Source: Cymbidium sinense (taxonomy: Eukaryota > Streptophyta > Magnoliopsida > Asparagales > Orchidaceae). From it: a DNA stretch of 64,000 nucleotides. Made by a program: the position numbers and the translations under genes. Below the pieces are notes generated by a model that made no database searches, was not told where the DNA came from, and saw only the letters and a program-made list of their open reading frames with translations. The DNA is taken from NCBI GenBank assembly GCA_021442155.1, contig CM038229.1, positions 95,135,771-95,199,770 on the forward strand, read 5' to 3'. Shown piece after piece: positions 10,828 through 21,690 of the stretch; position 1 is the stretch's first letter; each line of letters starts with the position of its first letter.

Positions 10828-13800
10828 TCATTTCTTGATGAACTGCAGGCCATTTGCATTCGAGTACCTCTCCATAAACCTCATGAACCTGTCCCATTCT
10901 CTCGGACTTCGCATAATATATTTTGCTTCTATCTTCGAAGGTTTCCCATTCACGAACTTGGCGTTCACATTGGTTGATTGGAGCACACCTTCCTCGTCAA
11001 TCATGTAGAAACCAGTGATATCACCAAGCTCACTGGAGGAGTCGAACACAGAAGGTTCTTCAAAGATGAAAGTGGCAACGCCATTGGTGCCATCTCGGGA
11101 TTTGGTTAAGCTGACGTCTGGTATCGTCTGCTCATCGGTTCCTTGGATGAACTGAATAGCAGGTTTGGTCATCATGGTGACGGGTCTTGATGTGGTAGAG
11201 CTTCCTGATAAATGGGATCTCTTTGGAGAAGGAATCTGGAAGGTTATTCCATGGAATGAGGAGGTGGGTCTCTGGTAAACGGTTCGCGGAAGAGAGGCTG
11301 TACCTGCAACAGGTATGAGTTGTATGTAATAAAAATTTGTGGAAGGTAGCTTTTTTAAAAAGAATGTGGCTGGCATTTATGCAGAGGGAGGTTCAGCATA
11401 GAATGGTTACTTTTATTGCAAAAAAAATTTACATATAGTAATAAGAATAAAAAAAATTTACAGAAGTTTCTACAAAATTACAGTTAGAAAGGAGAGCAAA
11501 TGAAATGAAGAATGATGCATTATTAATCACCAACGGGAGAAAATAAGATGATTAACTAAGATAGGGGATCATTAATATAATAGGTTAACTGAGTTCGCAG
11601 ATTATGGAAACACAAACATTTGTTGTTTAAACTTGAAGAAGAAAAAGCTTCAAAGTGAGAAGCTTACGCAGCAATCAGTTGAGCTCCAGGACCAAACTGT
11701 CAGAATGGATAAAAGTAAGGCGTTGAATTGAACTTTTATGAACAATGAATTGAGGATATTTTACACACACACACAAAGCTAACTCTATGAGATTAATAGT
11801 GCGTTTGGAGCATTTTCTAACTTTATTTTTCAAAATCAACCATAGTCGTGTTTAGCTACCTTCCAAGCTATTTTTCAAAAGTTTTATAGTGATAAGTTGC
11901 TTTTGAAAATCAAAGTTGTAAAATGTTAGAAATGTGTCGACTTTAAAAAAAAATTATAACACCCAAAACAGCTTTCTAAAAACTATATTCTTGGCTTTAC
12001 AACCATCTTTACAAAATCTGCTGCTTAGAGTATTGGTGATGAAAATGTGGAGTTACATAAGAAATTGTGATGGGTATTATAATTAAAAAAAAAAAACAAA
12101 GAACTTCATGAACCACCACACTCTACTAGTTAGATTGAAAACGTAACTTTCCCATCAGATTCTCCAAAATAGCAAAAAAAGCAAGTTCCCAAATGACACC
12201 TACGATATATTTTTACACACTACCTCCCAAATGCACTCTAAATGTACACTCATCATAAAAAATCTTTAAATTATTTTATGTCAAAAGTACTTTCTCATGA
12301 ATTTCATGTTTGATAGACCAAAACAACTGAATCTATAAATTTAGCCTCAAGCACGGATGAAAAAAGTTGACAATTCATGATTTGTTGATTATCAATTAAA
12401 AAATCTACTGTACCAAAGTCTATGAAATAAGTTGTAATTTAATATTTATTGGTGTTCAGGCATTCAACGGAAGCAACAAAGCATGATTTAACATAGAGCA
12501 GTAGTCATGAATAACAATGCTAGAAGCATACAAGAAGTAATTGAAGAAAATAGCACAAGAATATGATAATGAAAGTTTAAAACAAGAAGTTAATCCCACA
12601 AGATAAAATTGCTAAGAGAGACCATTTAAAACTTTAGCATTGAACCAAATTTTATGTTGGATTAAAGTTTAGTTGCATTGCAAAGTGTTGATCTCAACTG
12701 TATAGCCAAGTATTTTTTTAATAACTACATAGCAAGTGTGATACTATTGAAATATTTTGGGTTTGTTTAGTTTAAGATCAAGGCGCACTGAAGCATATTA
12801 ATCCTGCCAAATAGTTTTTAAGCATTCCAACGTTACCTGCTTAGAAGGCTTTGCCACTCAGCATTGTATTAACTGCTCGTCTCATGCTGCCGACTTGCGA
12901 CAAAGATCAAAAATATCAAAAAAAAATTAGGGCATTGGTGATTTTTTGAAGTATCCTCCGCTAGATTAACAATTATGAAGACATTATTTGTTCTTATGCG
13001 GTGTTTGAATCTACTTTGTTCAATTTTGCATCAAGATTCATGCAGTTCACTTTATGAACTCAACAAGTAAAAAAATTTAAACATGCTAGAATAGTTTAAA
13101 TAACTTATCATATTAACCAATCGGAAGGATTAACTCTATCTCAGCCTTTTTTCTCTTCTTCTTTTTTTCTATTAACTTAATCTCTTAAGAACCTTCAACC
13201 TAAACTAACCCTGAACCAAAACAAACATTAAATTAAACCTTGGTTTTAAAGTTTAAATAACTTAAATATATTATACCAAATGAAAGTGAAATGGAGAGGC
13301 TATAAAATATAGTTAAAATTAAGTAATTAAAATGAAAAGTGCCTCAAAAGTACTATGCAAAGAGAATATCCCAAAGACTTAAAAGATAGATTCTCTACAA
13401 TTAAATTTGATAGGCTGTATACCTGGAGTGCAAATTGATCACTAATTTGAGTGTGGTATAAATGAAAATGTTATTATGATAGTACAAGTATGGCATGAAA
13501 AGATTTTGAAGAAAAATGGCAGACCAACATAATATGGCTAAAATGATTCAAAAGGTTAGTGAAAAATGATTTAAAAGAACAATGTTGATGAAAGATTAAT
13601 TTGTAGAGGAAGAGCTCAATGGCCAGGAACTTGACATTTTGAGAGAAATTTAGCTAGTAAAGAAGGACAAGCTCGTAAGTTCATCTGGTTAGAATAGCTA
13701 AAATTTTCAAATACATGTTTTCAGGAGGCACGCCTTCAAAAAATCACATCAAGTAATCAAACAAAGGATAGCTGTTGAACTGTGGTTATCATGTTCTGGT

Positions 13801-15854
13801 ATAATGCAACTTTTTAGTTGATTTCACTCAAGTATGAAAGGCTTTTTTACCTCACTTCATCTTTCTATAGATTTTTTTTTAAATAAATTTTTATAAACAC
13901 TTGAGTGTCAGGTCCCTGTAGCTTTGATTTCATTTACAACCAACCATAGCACAATAAAAGGATATCTTTCATCTAACTTTCGAATCACGCACCACGATAA
14001 AGGTCAGATAATTTATCAAAAGATAGTGACAACTTAACTCACCCCATTAGCCATAGCCAAATCAAGCATACGGCTTCCAATACAAGGCACCATTAAAATA
14101 AAAAAAATACAAGGCACCATTAAGCTTTTAAAGAAACTATTCTGTAAATTAGAGCGAAGAAACATTGTGGGCTGATATTAAAAGCTAGGATAAGCCATAC
14201 AGTGAGAGTAATTGATCACATCACTAAAAGTTGTGTGAGAAGGGGATAAATGCTCCGCAATTTCCATTTCAGTATAACCTTTAAAAGCTTTGGATATCTA
14301 TTACTTATTATTATGCATCAATTATACCACCTTGACCACCATCTTCTGTTTCTCTGTCTAGCAAATTTTACTACAGGTATGATTGTACTATAGCATCTCA
14401 CACTCAAATCAGTAACAAGACAAAATATGAACACAGAGTTATGTCTACAATCTGTTTCATGAAACTACAAGATAACCACAAGGTGTCTCTTTGATATCTT
14501 TTCATACAGATGTCTCTCTTGACTGTTTAAAACAACACTCTTTTTAACTATGTAGCAGAAAAAAAAAAAACCTATAGCTGCACTAACTAGTTGAAGCTTA
14601 ACTAGTTTGGAGAGAGCTTTTTTAGTGCTTTTGCTTTTGAGCTTGAATTTTTAATTTTGATATCCGTTTGAATAGTTTTTTGAAGAGTTTTATCTCATTT
14701 AAAGCTCCTTTTCAAAAGAAAGACAAATAAATTTTTCGGGAAGACTTTTAAACTACTTTTCGGGAATCCAAAACTTAAAAACGGACTAAATTTACCACAT
14801 CAAACAGCCAAATCTTAATGAAAAATTGAATATCCTCATTATCACCGACAGCATCGTTATCCCACCTATAGCATTTAAAAAACAATAAACTGAAAGTATC
14901 ATGTAAATCACTTCTGCTCAAATTTGTTAAGGCTATATCTTTGTCGCCTCTTTCTTAAGCAATTATTTAGAACAAGAATAAAGTGCATGGAGAACCCACA
15001 ATACCTCAACTTTTAGGAAATTATTGCATTGAAAATAGATATAAAATTCCCACAAGAATATAAGCATATATTATGATTATAAAGCCTAAAAAGCCAATCA
15101 AAAGATATGCATAACAAACATTATAATTACCCTATGCCACCACTTTTTTTTTGCTAAGATCTCTAAACAAACTGAAAGAATTCCTCCAAATAAAGAAGGC
15201 AAGTTGCAACCTGAAATGCAAATTTGGTATGAACGGGTTTTCTAATCATTGCAGCTTTGAGACGAGTGAAATACATGACTGATCAATTAAAACTTGTACT
15301 GCGATCTTTTCAAAGCAAATCCGATGAATATAAAACTCATTGGAACCTTTTAGGTTAGGATATTCATGTGATACCAAATTTCTAACGCAATGGTAGTTTT
15401 CATGAATAAAGCAGGAGAAAAGGACTTTTTTTTTGGTAATTTCATTCCGGTTGTGTTAACTGCACTTTATTTCCGCCCCATTTAAGAATGCACCACCTCT
15501 AAGAATTCAATCATCACGAGTTATTGAAACTTAAAAGCGCCTTAGACTGAAAAATAAAGGATCCACGAAAGAAATGATAACGTAGCCAACATCCAGGTAT
15601 TGAAAATACTAAAAATACAAAAAAAATTTGTGACTATTTTTCTTTTCTGCTCATTAGATCGTTCCCAATGAACATACTCGTTACCCTATAATTATGCAAC
15701 GGTAGAGCAGACAAGAAGAGAAGGATCATGGCAGTTTGGTATTCAGAAATTGTGGAATTAAGAGAGAAAGACAATAGGGTTTACCAAATGAGTGACGCTT
15801 CTGCGGCCAATTAGCAACCGTTGAAGAGAGAACAAGAGAATGCACTGCGGCCAT
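10828..15854 (-). CDS. Photosystem II assembly protein Psb28, chloroplast precursor
   Basis: Psb28 binds assembly intermediates of photosystem II (the CP47 module) on the stromal side of thylakoids and aids biogenesis of the complex. Two coding exons on the minus strand: exon 1 is 15854-15785 (23 codons plus one base) and exon 2 is 11303-10828. The junction is donor G/GTAA at 15784 and acceptor TTGCAG ending at 11304, phase 1 on both sides. Translation gives 181 residues. Residues 1 to about 65 are rich in S, T and R and look like a transit peptide starting MAAVHSLVLSS. Residues ~70-181 form the Psb28 domain: KPAIQFIQGTDE, KSRDGTNG, FYMIDEEGV, NAKFVNGKP and SPREWDRFMRFMERY. The ~112-residue length matches cyanobacterial Psb28. 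The longer open frame up to 11376 is intron read-through. A small extra exon in the intron is not excluded, but the direct join is in frame. Confidence 0.93.
11304..15784 (-). other. Large psb28 intron (4.48 kb)
   Basis: Bounded by GT at 15784-15783 and AG at 11305-11304 on the minus strand. No other exon is recognised inside. It contains a MITE at 11797-12238 and a possible second MITE at about 14600-14815 (ends resembling AGTTTGGAGAGAGC and CATCAAACAGCC). The rest is AT-rich with no further structure I can name. Sequence on the intron side of exon 2 keeps an open frame for 24 codons, which explains an apparent longer ORF. Confidence 0.8.
11797..12238. mobile_element. PIF/Harbinger-like MITE in the psb28 intron
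   Basis: Ends TAGTGCGTTTGG and CCAAATGCACTC are imperfect inverted copies (10 of 12). TAA occurs on both sides (11794-11796 and 12239-12241), the 3 bp duplication typical of PIF/Harbinger elements. No coding capacity in 442 bp. Interior phrases such as TTTTTCAAAAGTTTTATAG recur in the element at 19881-20143, so the two belong to one family. Confidence 0.65.
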
Positions 15855-15974
15855 CTATTCACACAAAGAACTGATAGGGAAAGCAATTGAGCGAGAGAGG
15901 AAGAAAGGAGAAAGAGAAACTGTGGAAGAACAGAGCAGTGGAGGGAACAGATGGTGTGTTACAAGGAGAACCAT
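15855..15974 (-). CDS. Upstream ORF in the psb28 leader, 39 codons
   Basis: On the minus strand an ATG at 15974-15972 opens a frame of 39 codons ending in TAG at 15857-15855, immediately followed by the psb28 ATG (the sequence reads GAATAGATGGCC). The product starts MVLLVTHHLF and is rich in S, L and F because the leader is pyrimidine-rich. It matches no family I know. If the transcript begins near the TATA-like site at about 16050, the uORF is in the mRNA and ribosomes would finish it exactly at the main start. That suggests control by reinitiation or leaky scanning, which is inference. It could also be chance in a CT-rich leader. Confidence 0.4.
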   Translation of the reverse strand: MVLLVTHHLFPPLLCSSTVSLSPFFLSRSIAFPISSLCE

Positions 15975-16062
15975 TCGCTGCGAAGATTGGGATTTTAGTT
16001 TGAATAAAAAAAAAAAAAAGAGTTATTTACTGAAAATAATAGATAATTTTATATAAATTAGA
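15975..16062 (-). promoter_or_regulatory. Likely psb28 core promoter and leader start
   Basis: On the minus strand a TATA-like AATTTATATAAAATTA lies at about 16045-16060, roughly 195 bp before the psb28 ATG. It is followed by an A/T stretch and then a strongly pyrimidine-rich leader (TTCTCTTTCTCCTTTCTTCC), usual for plant promoters. The start of transcription cannot be fixed from sequence alone. Confidence 0.45.
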
Positions 16063-17301
16063 TGAAATTTTTTACCTTATGATTTATATAAAATAAAATC
16101 ATTTTATGAATTATATATAAATATAATAAAATTTCCATAGATTTTAAATTATTTAAAATAAATTTATAATTTTTATTTATTTTATGTTGGTAGTAGTAGA
16201 AAAAAATTGACCTATAATTTTATAAGAACATTTAAACTATTAATATTTGAATATTTTATAACACATTTTATAAAATATTTAGGATATTATTTCAAAAATC
16301 TAACCAATTTTATATTTGTGTTATTTATATTAAAAGTCAAGCCAATACAAAGAAAATGATTTCAATAATCTTAACTTAAAATAACATATCATCATAAATA
16401 ATTAGATAAGCAAATAAATCATTAGTATGAGTCACAAAGAGCTACCCTTCACAAACTCAATAATCAATAGAACATATGATGGTTCCATCATTAGTTCTCT
16501 TCTTATTGATAATGCATCATTATCTTAAGAAAAAATAAGTTTGTATGAAAAGGTTGTAGTGGCGATAAAAAAAAAATATTATATATTAATTTTCTCATTA
16601 AGATAAAAATATGATAATATATGAATCTTAGCAGGTCATTAAAAGCCAAATCGACCCATCCCCTATAAATAAGATGACACAATATAAAGATGATGATGGA
16701 ATGTCGTGAAAAGATAATAGAGGCTGTCAAATATTATTGAGTTCATCTTCTTATTGAAAATGGAGGGTTGATTGACCCATAATCAACAAAGTAATAAATG
16801 TGATCATAATAACCTCTCGAGTTCCGTTGATCTTTACCACATCCCATGACTTAATAGTGTGTGTGCCGGACGACAATGGGAGAACCGCTATCGAGGTTGG
16901 AGGGTTATCATAGATCAAGCATTCGTTCTTTCACGTTCTAATTAGTATTGTATTGGCGGATGACCTCTTGAATAAGAGACGCGTCTAACCATTTCCTTAG
17001 AGAATATAGGATGAATAACCCATATTCTAAGAACAATGAAAGCACGTAGGATAATATTCTTCTAATTAAAAGAAGAGTAAATGTTCAATCATCTAAACAC
17101 ATTTTTAAAATGAAAGAGATCAAAAGAAGTGAAATCAATAAGCAATGGAGATTAATATGATATCTTTCTAATTGAAAGAGGAGAGAATGACTTGTAGTTG
17201 TTGAATATTGGCAAGGGGCAATAATAGCCTTTATTTGGATATATTAGCCCTTTTGCTTGTCAAAAGATGGGGCTAACTATAATAGTTTCTATTATTAAAG
17301 G
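16063..17301. other. Intergenic region upstream of psb28
   Basis: AT-rich up to 16400, then moderately complex sequence (16400-17250) with repeated phrases such as CTTCTTATTGAAAATGG and CTTCTTATTGATAATGC. Those phrases suggest an old, unclassified repeat. No coding similarity was seen. The distal psb28 promoter would lie in the first few hundred bases, but I recognise no specific element there. Confidence 0.45.
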
Positions 17302-17529
17302 GATTTACATACATATTACATAATTCTTATGTATTTACATATCTAACACCTAAACTTTAATTTTTTACATATATAATACTCAAATCTTCAATATCAAATC
17401 AAAAATATCACCATTACTCACTTTTTAAAAGTGAAATACACCATTTTAAGTATAGTAAAGTGTTAGATTAGTAAATATCAAACTTTAGGTGTTAAATATG
17501 TAAATATATAAGAATTGTGTATGTAAATC
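17302..17529. mobile_element. Hairpin MITE, family A, full copy
   Basis: The element is close to one long inverted repeat. The left end GATTTACATACATATTAC and the right end (reverse complement GATTTACATACACAATTC) continue as inverted copies for about 55 bp, meeting around TCACTTTTTAAAAGTGA. The length is 228 bp and nothing is coded. Other copies in this window are at 37886-38117 and 58938-59021, and a split copy lies at 59842-59935 plus 61393-61538. Confidence 0.8.
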
Positions 17530-17708
17530 TTTAAAAAAAATTTTTTGACTATCTCATTTTATGTATTTAAAGCTAAGGCTAATGTCTCTTATTGTACTCT
17601 TTCAATTCTTATGATTTTGCCCAACATATCATACCAATTTTGATCATTTTTAATAAATAATAATTTTTTGATACTTTTAAAACTATTTTATGTCCACAAT
17701 AATAGCTA

Positions 17709-17709
<1 letters not shown>

Positions 17710-17801
<92 letters not shown>
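17710..17801. repeat. (AT)n microsatellite, ~45 units
   Basis: Uninterrupted AT dinucleotides. The apparent ORF across it (17609-17836, minus) is an alternating Y-I product of the repeat and is not a gene. Confidence 0.98.
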
Positions 17802-17802
<1 letters not shown>

Positions 17803-18630
17803 TTGAATAAATAATAAGATATAGATACTCTTCCATTTGATTTCATTTATCTCTATTTTGCTAATTTTTTCCCACCATTTAGCTAAACAAGGCCTCTTAA
17901 CTCATTTAATTATCACCTAATGTGGTTAATGCTTCGCTAAGCGTGAGTGGAGGCTAATGAATGACACGTGTCCATCTATTAAATTCAATTAAATTAATTT
18001 CTTATTTATCAAAAAAAAAAGATGATGACCTAATAAAACACGATACTTTCACAACACTGATATCTACAATTTTAAATTAAAAGACCAAGTAAAGATTCAC
18101 TAGGAATATTCCCACACCAATTAAACTATTAAGTCAAAATAAATATTTAAAAATTAATGAGTTTAAACTTAAATTTATTTATATTCATCATCTTAATAAA
18201 CAATATTTAATTAAATTCATATAATGATTTTTTTTTCTGTAAAAAGTAAATAAACAGTATAAAAAACATTTTTTTTGGGAAAATAAAAAAACAGTTTTAA
18301 AACATATTTCAATGTCTCTTTATTTAAAATTTAAATTTCATGCCGCTTTGAGACCGGAGAACGTTAAATCACAACCTGCATACGTTACTTTTCACCAAAA
18401 GTTGAGACCCTGATTAGAACTATTAATTTTATAAATAAATAAATAAATTATATATATATATATTAAAATCAATAAATATTTCATTAATTATTTCATGTTA
18501 TTCTTCACAACACTACTAACTTCATGATTGATAATAAAAGTAAAGCTTTTTTTTTTTTAAAAGTAAAATTTAATTATTGTCAATATTTTAAAGGAGGTGT
18601 ACCCCTCATTGCATGTATCTTTTTTAACTT
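17802..18630. other. AT-rich intergenic DNA
   Basis: No gene is recognised. A motif GACACGTGTCC with an ACGT core (G-box type palindrome) lies at about 17964-17974. Short (AAAT)n and (TA)n tracts occur around 18433-18465. The reading at 18524-18724 is an F/K-rich composition effect across a palindrome. Confidence 0.45.
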
Positions 18631-18631
18631 C

Positions 18632-18746
18632 TTTTCTTTCTTTTCTTCCAATTGGAAGAAAAGAAAGAAATTATATTATATTCATCTTTTAAGAAGAAAT
18701 ATAATATCTACGACTAATAAATAAGAAATTATATTATATTCATCTT
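18632..18746. repeat. Perfect 38 bp palindrome and adjacent direct repeat
   Basis: The arm TTTCTTTCTTTTCTTCC at about 18632 is followed by AATT and its exact reverse complement, ending near 18669. The following phrase GAAATTATATTATATTCAT starts at about 18667 and recurs at about 18725, giving two direct copies ~58 bp apart. The block sits about 85 bp upstream of the TATA box of the small ORF at 18935. Confidence 0.8.
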
Positions 18747-18824
18747 AAAATTTAATCATTAAAAATAAAAATAAAAAATATAATTTCAACTGTGAATCAT
18801 CATTCTTATTCTCCACATAAACTC

Positions 18825-18860
18825 CTCTCTCTATATATCCTGTTGAGAAGCCCAAAGCTA
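18825..18860 (+). promoter_or_regulatory. TATA box of a short transcription unit
   Basis: CTCTCTATATATCC at 18827-18840 is a good plant TATA box. The following ~95 bp are rich in CT (TTTTCTTTTCCTTCTTCTTC), like plant leaders. The first ATG comes at 18935. Together these suggest a real promoter on the plus strand. Confidence 0.5.
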
Positions 18861-18934
18861 GGGTCTTTTCTTTTCCTTCTTCTTCTCTGGTACCTCTATC
18901 TTCTTCCAGTCTGAGATCTGCTTCGAGCTTGTCG

Positions 18935-19033
18935 ATGGACTCGGATCTCTTGCAGATGATGAAGCCGGTGGAAGCTAGAAGCATGCGAGAGGAAGAAAGA
19001 TGGCTGAGGAAGAAGATCAGGAAGAAGAGTTAA
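18935..19033 (+). CDS. Candidate small protein, 32 residues, unrecognised
   Basis: The first ATG after the TATA box opens a 32-codon frame ending in TAA. The product starts MDSDLLQMMKPVEARS and ends in a charged helix-like stretch (MREEERWLRKKIRKKS) with many R, K and E. There is no signal peptide and no membrane segment. I do not know the family. Its codons look normal and the nearby DNA is free of frameshifted transposon remnants, unlike most of this window. It may be a short peptide gene, the first exon of a longer gene, or a conserved upstream ORF. A minus-strand reading over the same place (18745-18984) is its shadow. Confidence 0.4.
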   Translation: MDSDLLQMMKPVEARSMREEERWLRKKIRKKS

Positions 19034-19880
19034 AATATAGATCAGATTACTGTGTGCAGTTTATAGGCAAGTCTGATGCTTGGCTCTGGGATTCGTTTTA
19101 GGTTCCTTTAGTTTCTTTCAGCTCTTCCTTCTACTCTTTTTTCTTTCATGGAGAAATATTTCACTGAAATTTTGCTAAGGATATTCACAGTGAATGTCAT
19201 CTAATGTATGAGAGAGCAGACTTTCATGTACTGTCACTGAGGCATTTACTCATTTGTGTGATTTCAATGAGAATTTATTTCTTGAGCTATTCTTTATTAT
19301 TATTATTTATATATAGCATGAACTTCATCGATTTGGTTAACAAATGCAGTTGTGAGATGGATGGAGAAAATTTCATAATTACTTGAAAATAAAATATTGT
19401 TTTTTTACTTATTTTGTATGTAAAAAGAAAAAAAAAATGCTATATATTTTTTTTTTCAAAGTTAAAAGCAGCTGAATGAACTCTCAGTGGAGAAGCCATG
19501 CCCTTTCTCCTAAGCTTCCTACTCTTATTTTCCTGCAAGGATATTATTAAACTGATGTAAGCCCAAACTTTGCTTGATCTGATGAATATATGAACTGATT
19601 GTGGAGTTATAAGTCACCATTAGGAAACAATCCATCAATAAAGAAATATTAAGGGAAAATTAATTATTTTAATTTTTTTTAAAAAAATTAAATGTAATTC
19701 ATAATATATGATATGGTTTTCACTTAAAGATTAAGATAATTCAAAATAATATTTTTTATCTGATAAAAATATATTTAGCTGTGATTATTTTGATGGTTTT
19801 CTTTTAAAATTAAAAGGATGCCTTTTAAAATTGAAAATATTATACAATTCAAGAAGAAATATCTAGTTTTTTTAAAGTAA
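19034..19880. other. Possible 3' part of the small-ORF transcript, then AT-rich DNA
   Basis: 19034-19600 is of mixed composition and could be transcribed non-coding sequence or later exons. TATTCACAG at about 19182-19190 looks like a splice acceptor. The reading at 19204-19386 shows no domain. Beyond 19640 the sequence is plain AT-rich. Confidence 0.3.
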
Positions 19881-20143
19881 GAGTGTATTTAGAATAATTT
19901 TCTGCTTTTTTTTTTGAGAAATAAAATCAAAATACATTGACAACTAACTTTTTGGTTACTTTTCAAAAGTTTTGTGATAAAATTATTTTGAAAATTAAAG
20001 TAGAGTGATATGAAAACTATTTTTGAATTTTTTTAAAATAAAATATTTATATAACATACAATAAATTTTTTTCAAAAAAAATTTTTTCAACATCAACTTT
20101 ACAATCAATTTTTCAAAAGTACAACCGGCTCAAACATATATCC
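19881..20143. mobile_element. PIF/Harbinger-like MITE, second copy
   Basis: Flanked by TAA at 19878-19880 and 20144-20146. The left end GAGTGTATTTAG and the right end (reverse complement GGATATATGTTTG) are weakly inverted. The interior shares TTTTCAAAAGTTTTGTGATA with the intronic MITE at 11797-12238. It is 263 bp with no coding capacity. Confidence 0.55.
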
Positions 20144-20146
20144 TAA

Positions 20147-21690
20147 GTTAACGGACAATTATAATAAACTTCAATAAAAAAATATATTATTAAAGTTTTA
20201 GCATATGATTTTAAAAGTAAAGAAAAAAATATATAGAGTTTTAAAAATATTTATTGACGCATAATTCTATCGTTTACACTTAACTATTTGATTTTATGTA
20301 ATATGCAGATCATAAAATTTATTTCACAAAATTATATATTTTCAAACAGCGTATTAAAAAATAAATAAATAAATAAAACTGAAGAATACAAAAGCTTTAA
20401 GCACATAAATTATTATTTTTTAACTCTTTTATTTTTCATCTTTTTAACCAAATCCTCATATATGTGAATTAATTTTAAATGTTTAATCAACTCTGATGAA
20501 TTCATTTCATGAATATAAAATTATAATCTTAAAGATATAATATAAAACACTTAAGAAATATGTGAAATAGGTAATTAGTATCTGTACAGTCAAGAAAAAT
20601 AATTTTAGAAGCATATTTTTTATGTGCAGTGGAAACCACATAGATATTTAATTAATATGTAAAAGTAAATTGCAAATTAATTAAAATTTCTTTATTAAGG
20701 TTGCCGTACAACAGAATAAAATTTTATGAAATTTGCAATTGATTCACACTCCATGACCTTTTTTTAATGCTTTAAAATATATGCAAATTGATTAAGATTC
20801 CATTATCTAGTTCATCCTAAAATACAATATGTTGTGTTTAAATGTTTATAATTGTAGTGAAAATACCAATAAGAAAGCTTAAAATTCTCAAATAATGGTC
20901 TTACTGCATTTGAGATAACGGTGCACCACATTATAATTATTGTTTGAAAAGCGTGGGTGTTTCTTGATGGGTGAGAAATTGTATATTTTAATTTGAATTG
21001 AGTGTGGTGACCGCCACAAAATCAAAGTTTGACTTTTTAAAATTTTAAAAAATTGTAATATCGATGATAACTTTTATATATAGCAATTTTCTCTGCAGCA
21101 GTTTCGCCACTCTTTTTTAAAGAGCTGTAGTTGCCGAATACAACCTAAATTGTCTAAATAATTCACATATTATTTGAATTTTATTTCATTTTAAAATCCC
21201 AATAAATCCTAATTAAAGTCTACCTTACCCCTCATCCATGATAACTTAGTTTTGTATACTTATTGTTATGCATAAAAAGAAATAATTAGATTTATGGGTG
21301 TTTTAATAGATTTTTTTAAAAAAAGTTTAATAGTTGTATGTATTCATAATTAAATGATAAATATAATAAATATTATTATTTTTACTAAAAAATTAACATA
21401 AAACAATCCTTCATATTATTCTCGATTGAGGGTTTCTAATAATATTTTTTTTAGGCATTTGAACTAATTTAGGGCCTGGGAGAGAGTGAAATTCGAGAAG
21501 AAGTTCTACAGTGAATTCTTACTAAACTGTGATTATTTAAAAAACTCGGTTTAGAATCGAGTGTTATAGTTGTTTATAGAAATGACTAAAATTCCTCTAT
21601 GAGCATATAAGCTGAATAATTTTAAACAGAATAAAAAAAATATGATAAATAATACTCATATATTTATTTCCCAAAAAAGTAATAAAAATT
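20147..21690. other. AT-rich intergenic DNA, nothing recognised
   Basis: Over 1.5 kb without a coding similarity or clear repeat. Some phrases (for example around 20940-21140) are of higher complexity, but I cannot assign them. Confidence 0.5.

Noticed and set aside
10828..11376. Single-exon 182-residue reading of psb28
   Set aside because: The first 24 residues are intron sequence. A consensus acceptor at 11304 and an in-phase exon encoding a transit peptide start at 15854 give a better model.
17609..17836. ORF across the AT microsatellite, and similar ones at 41223-41405 and 59661-59849
   Set aside because: The products are dipeptide or single-residue repeats created by the microsatellites.
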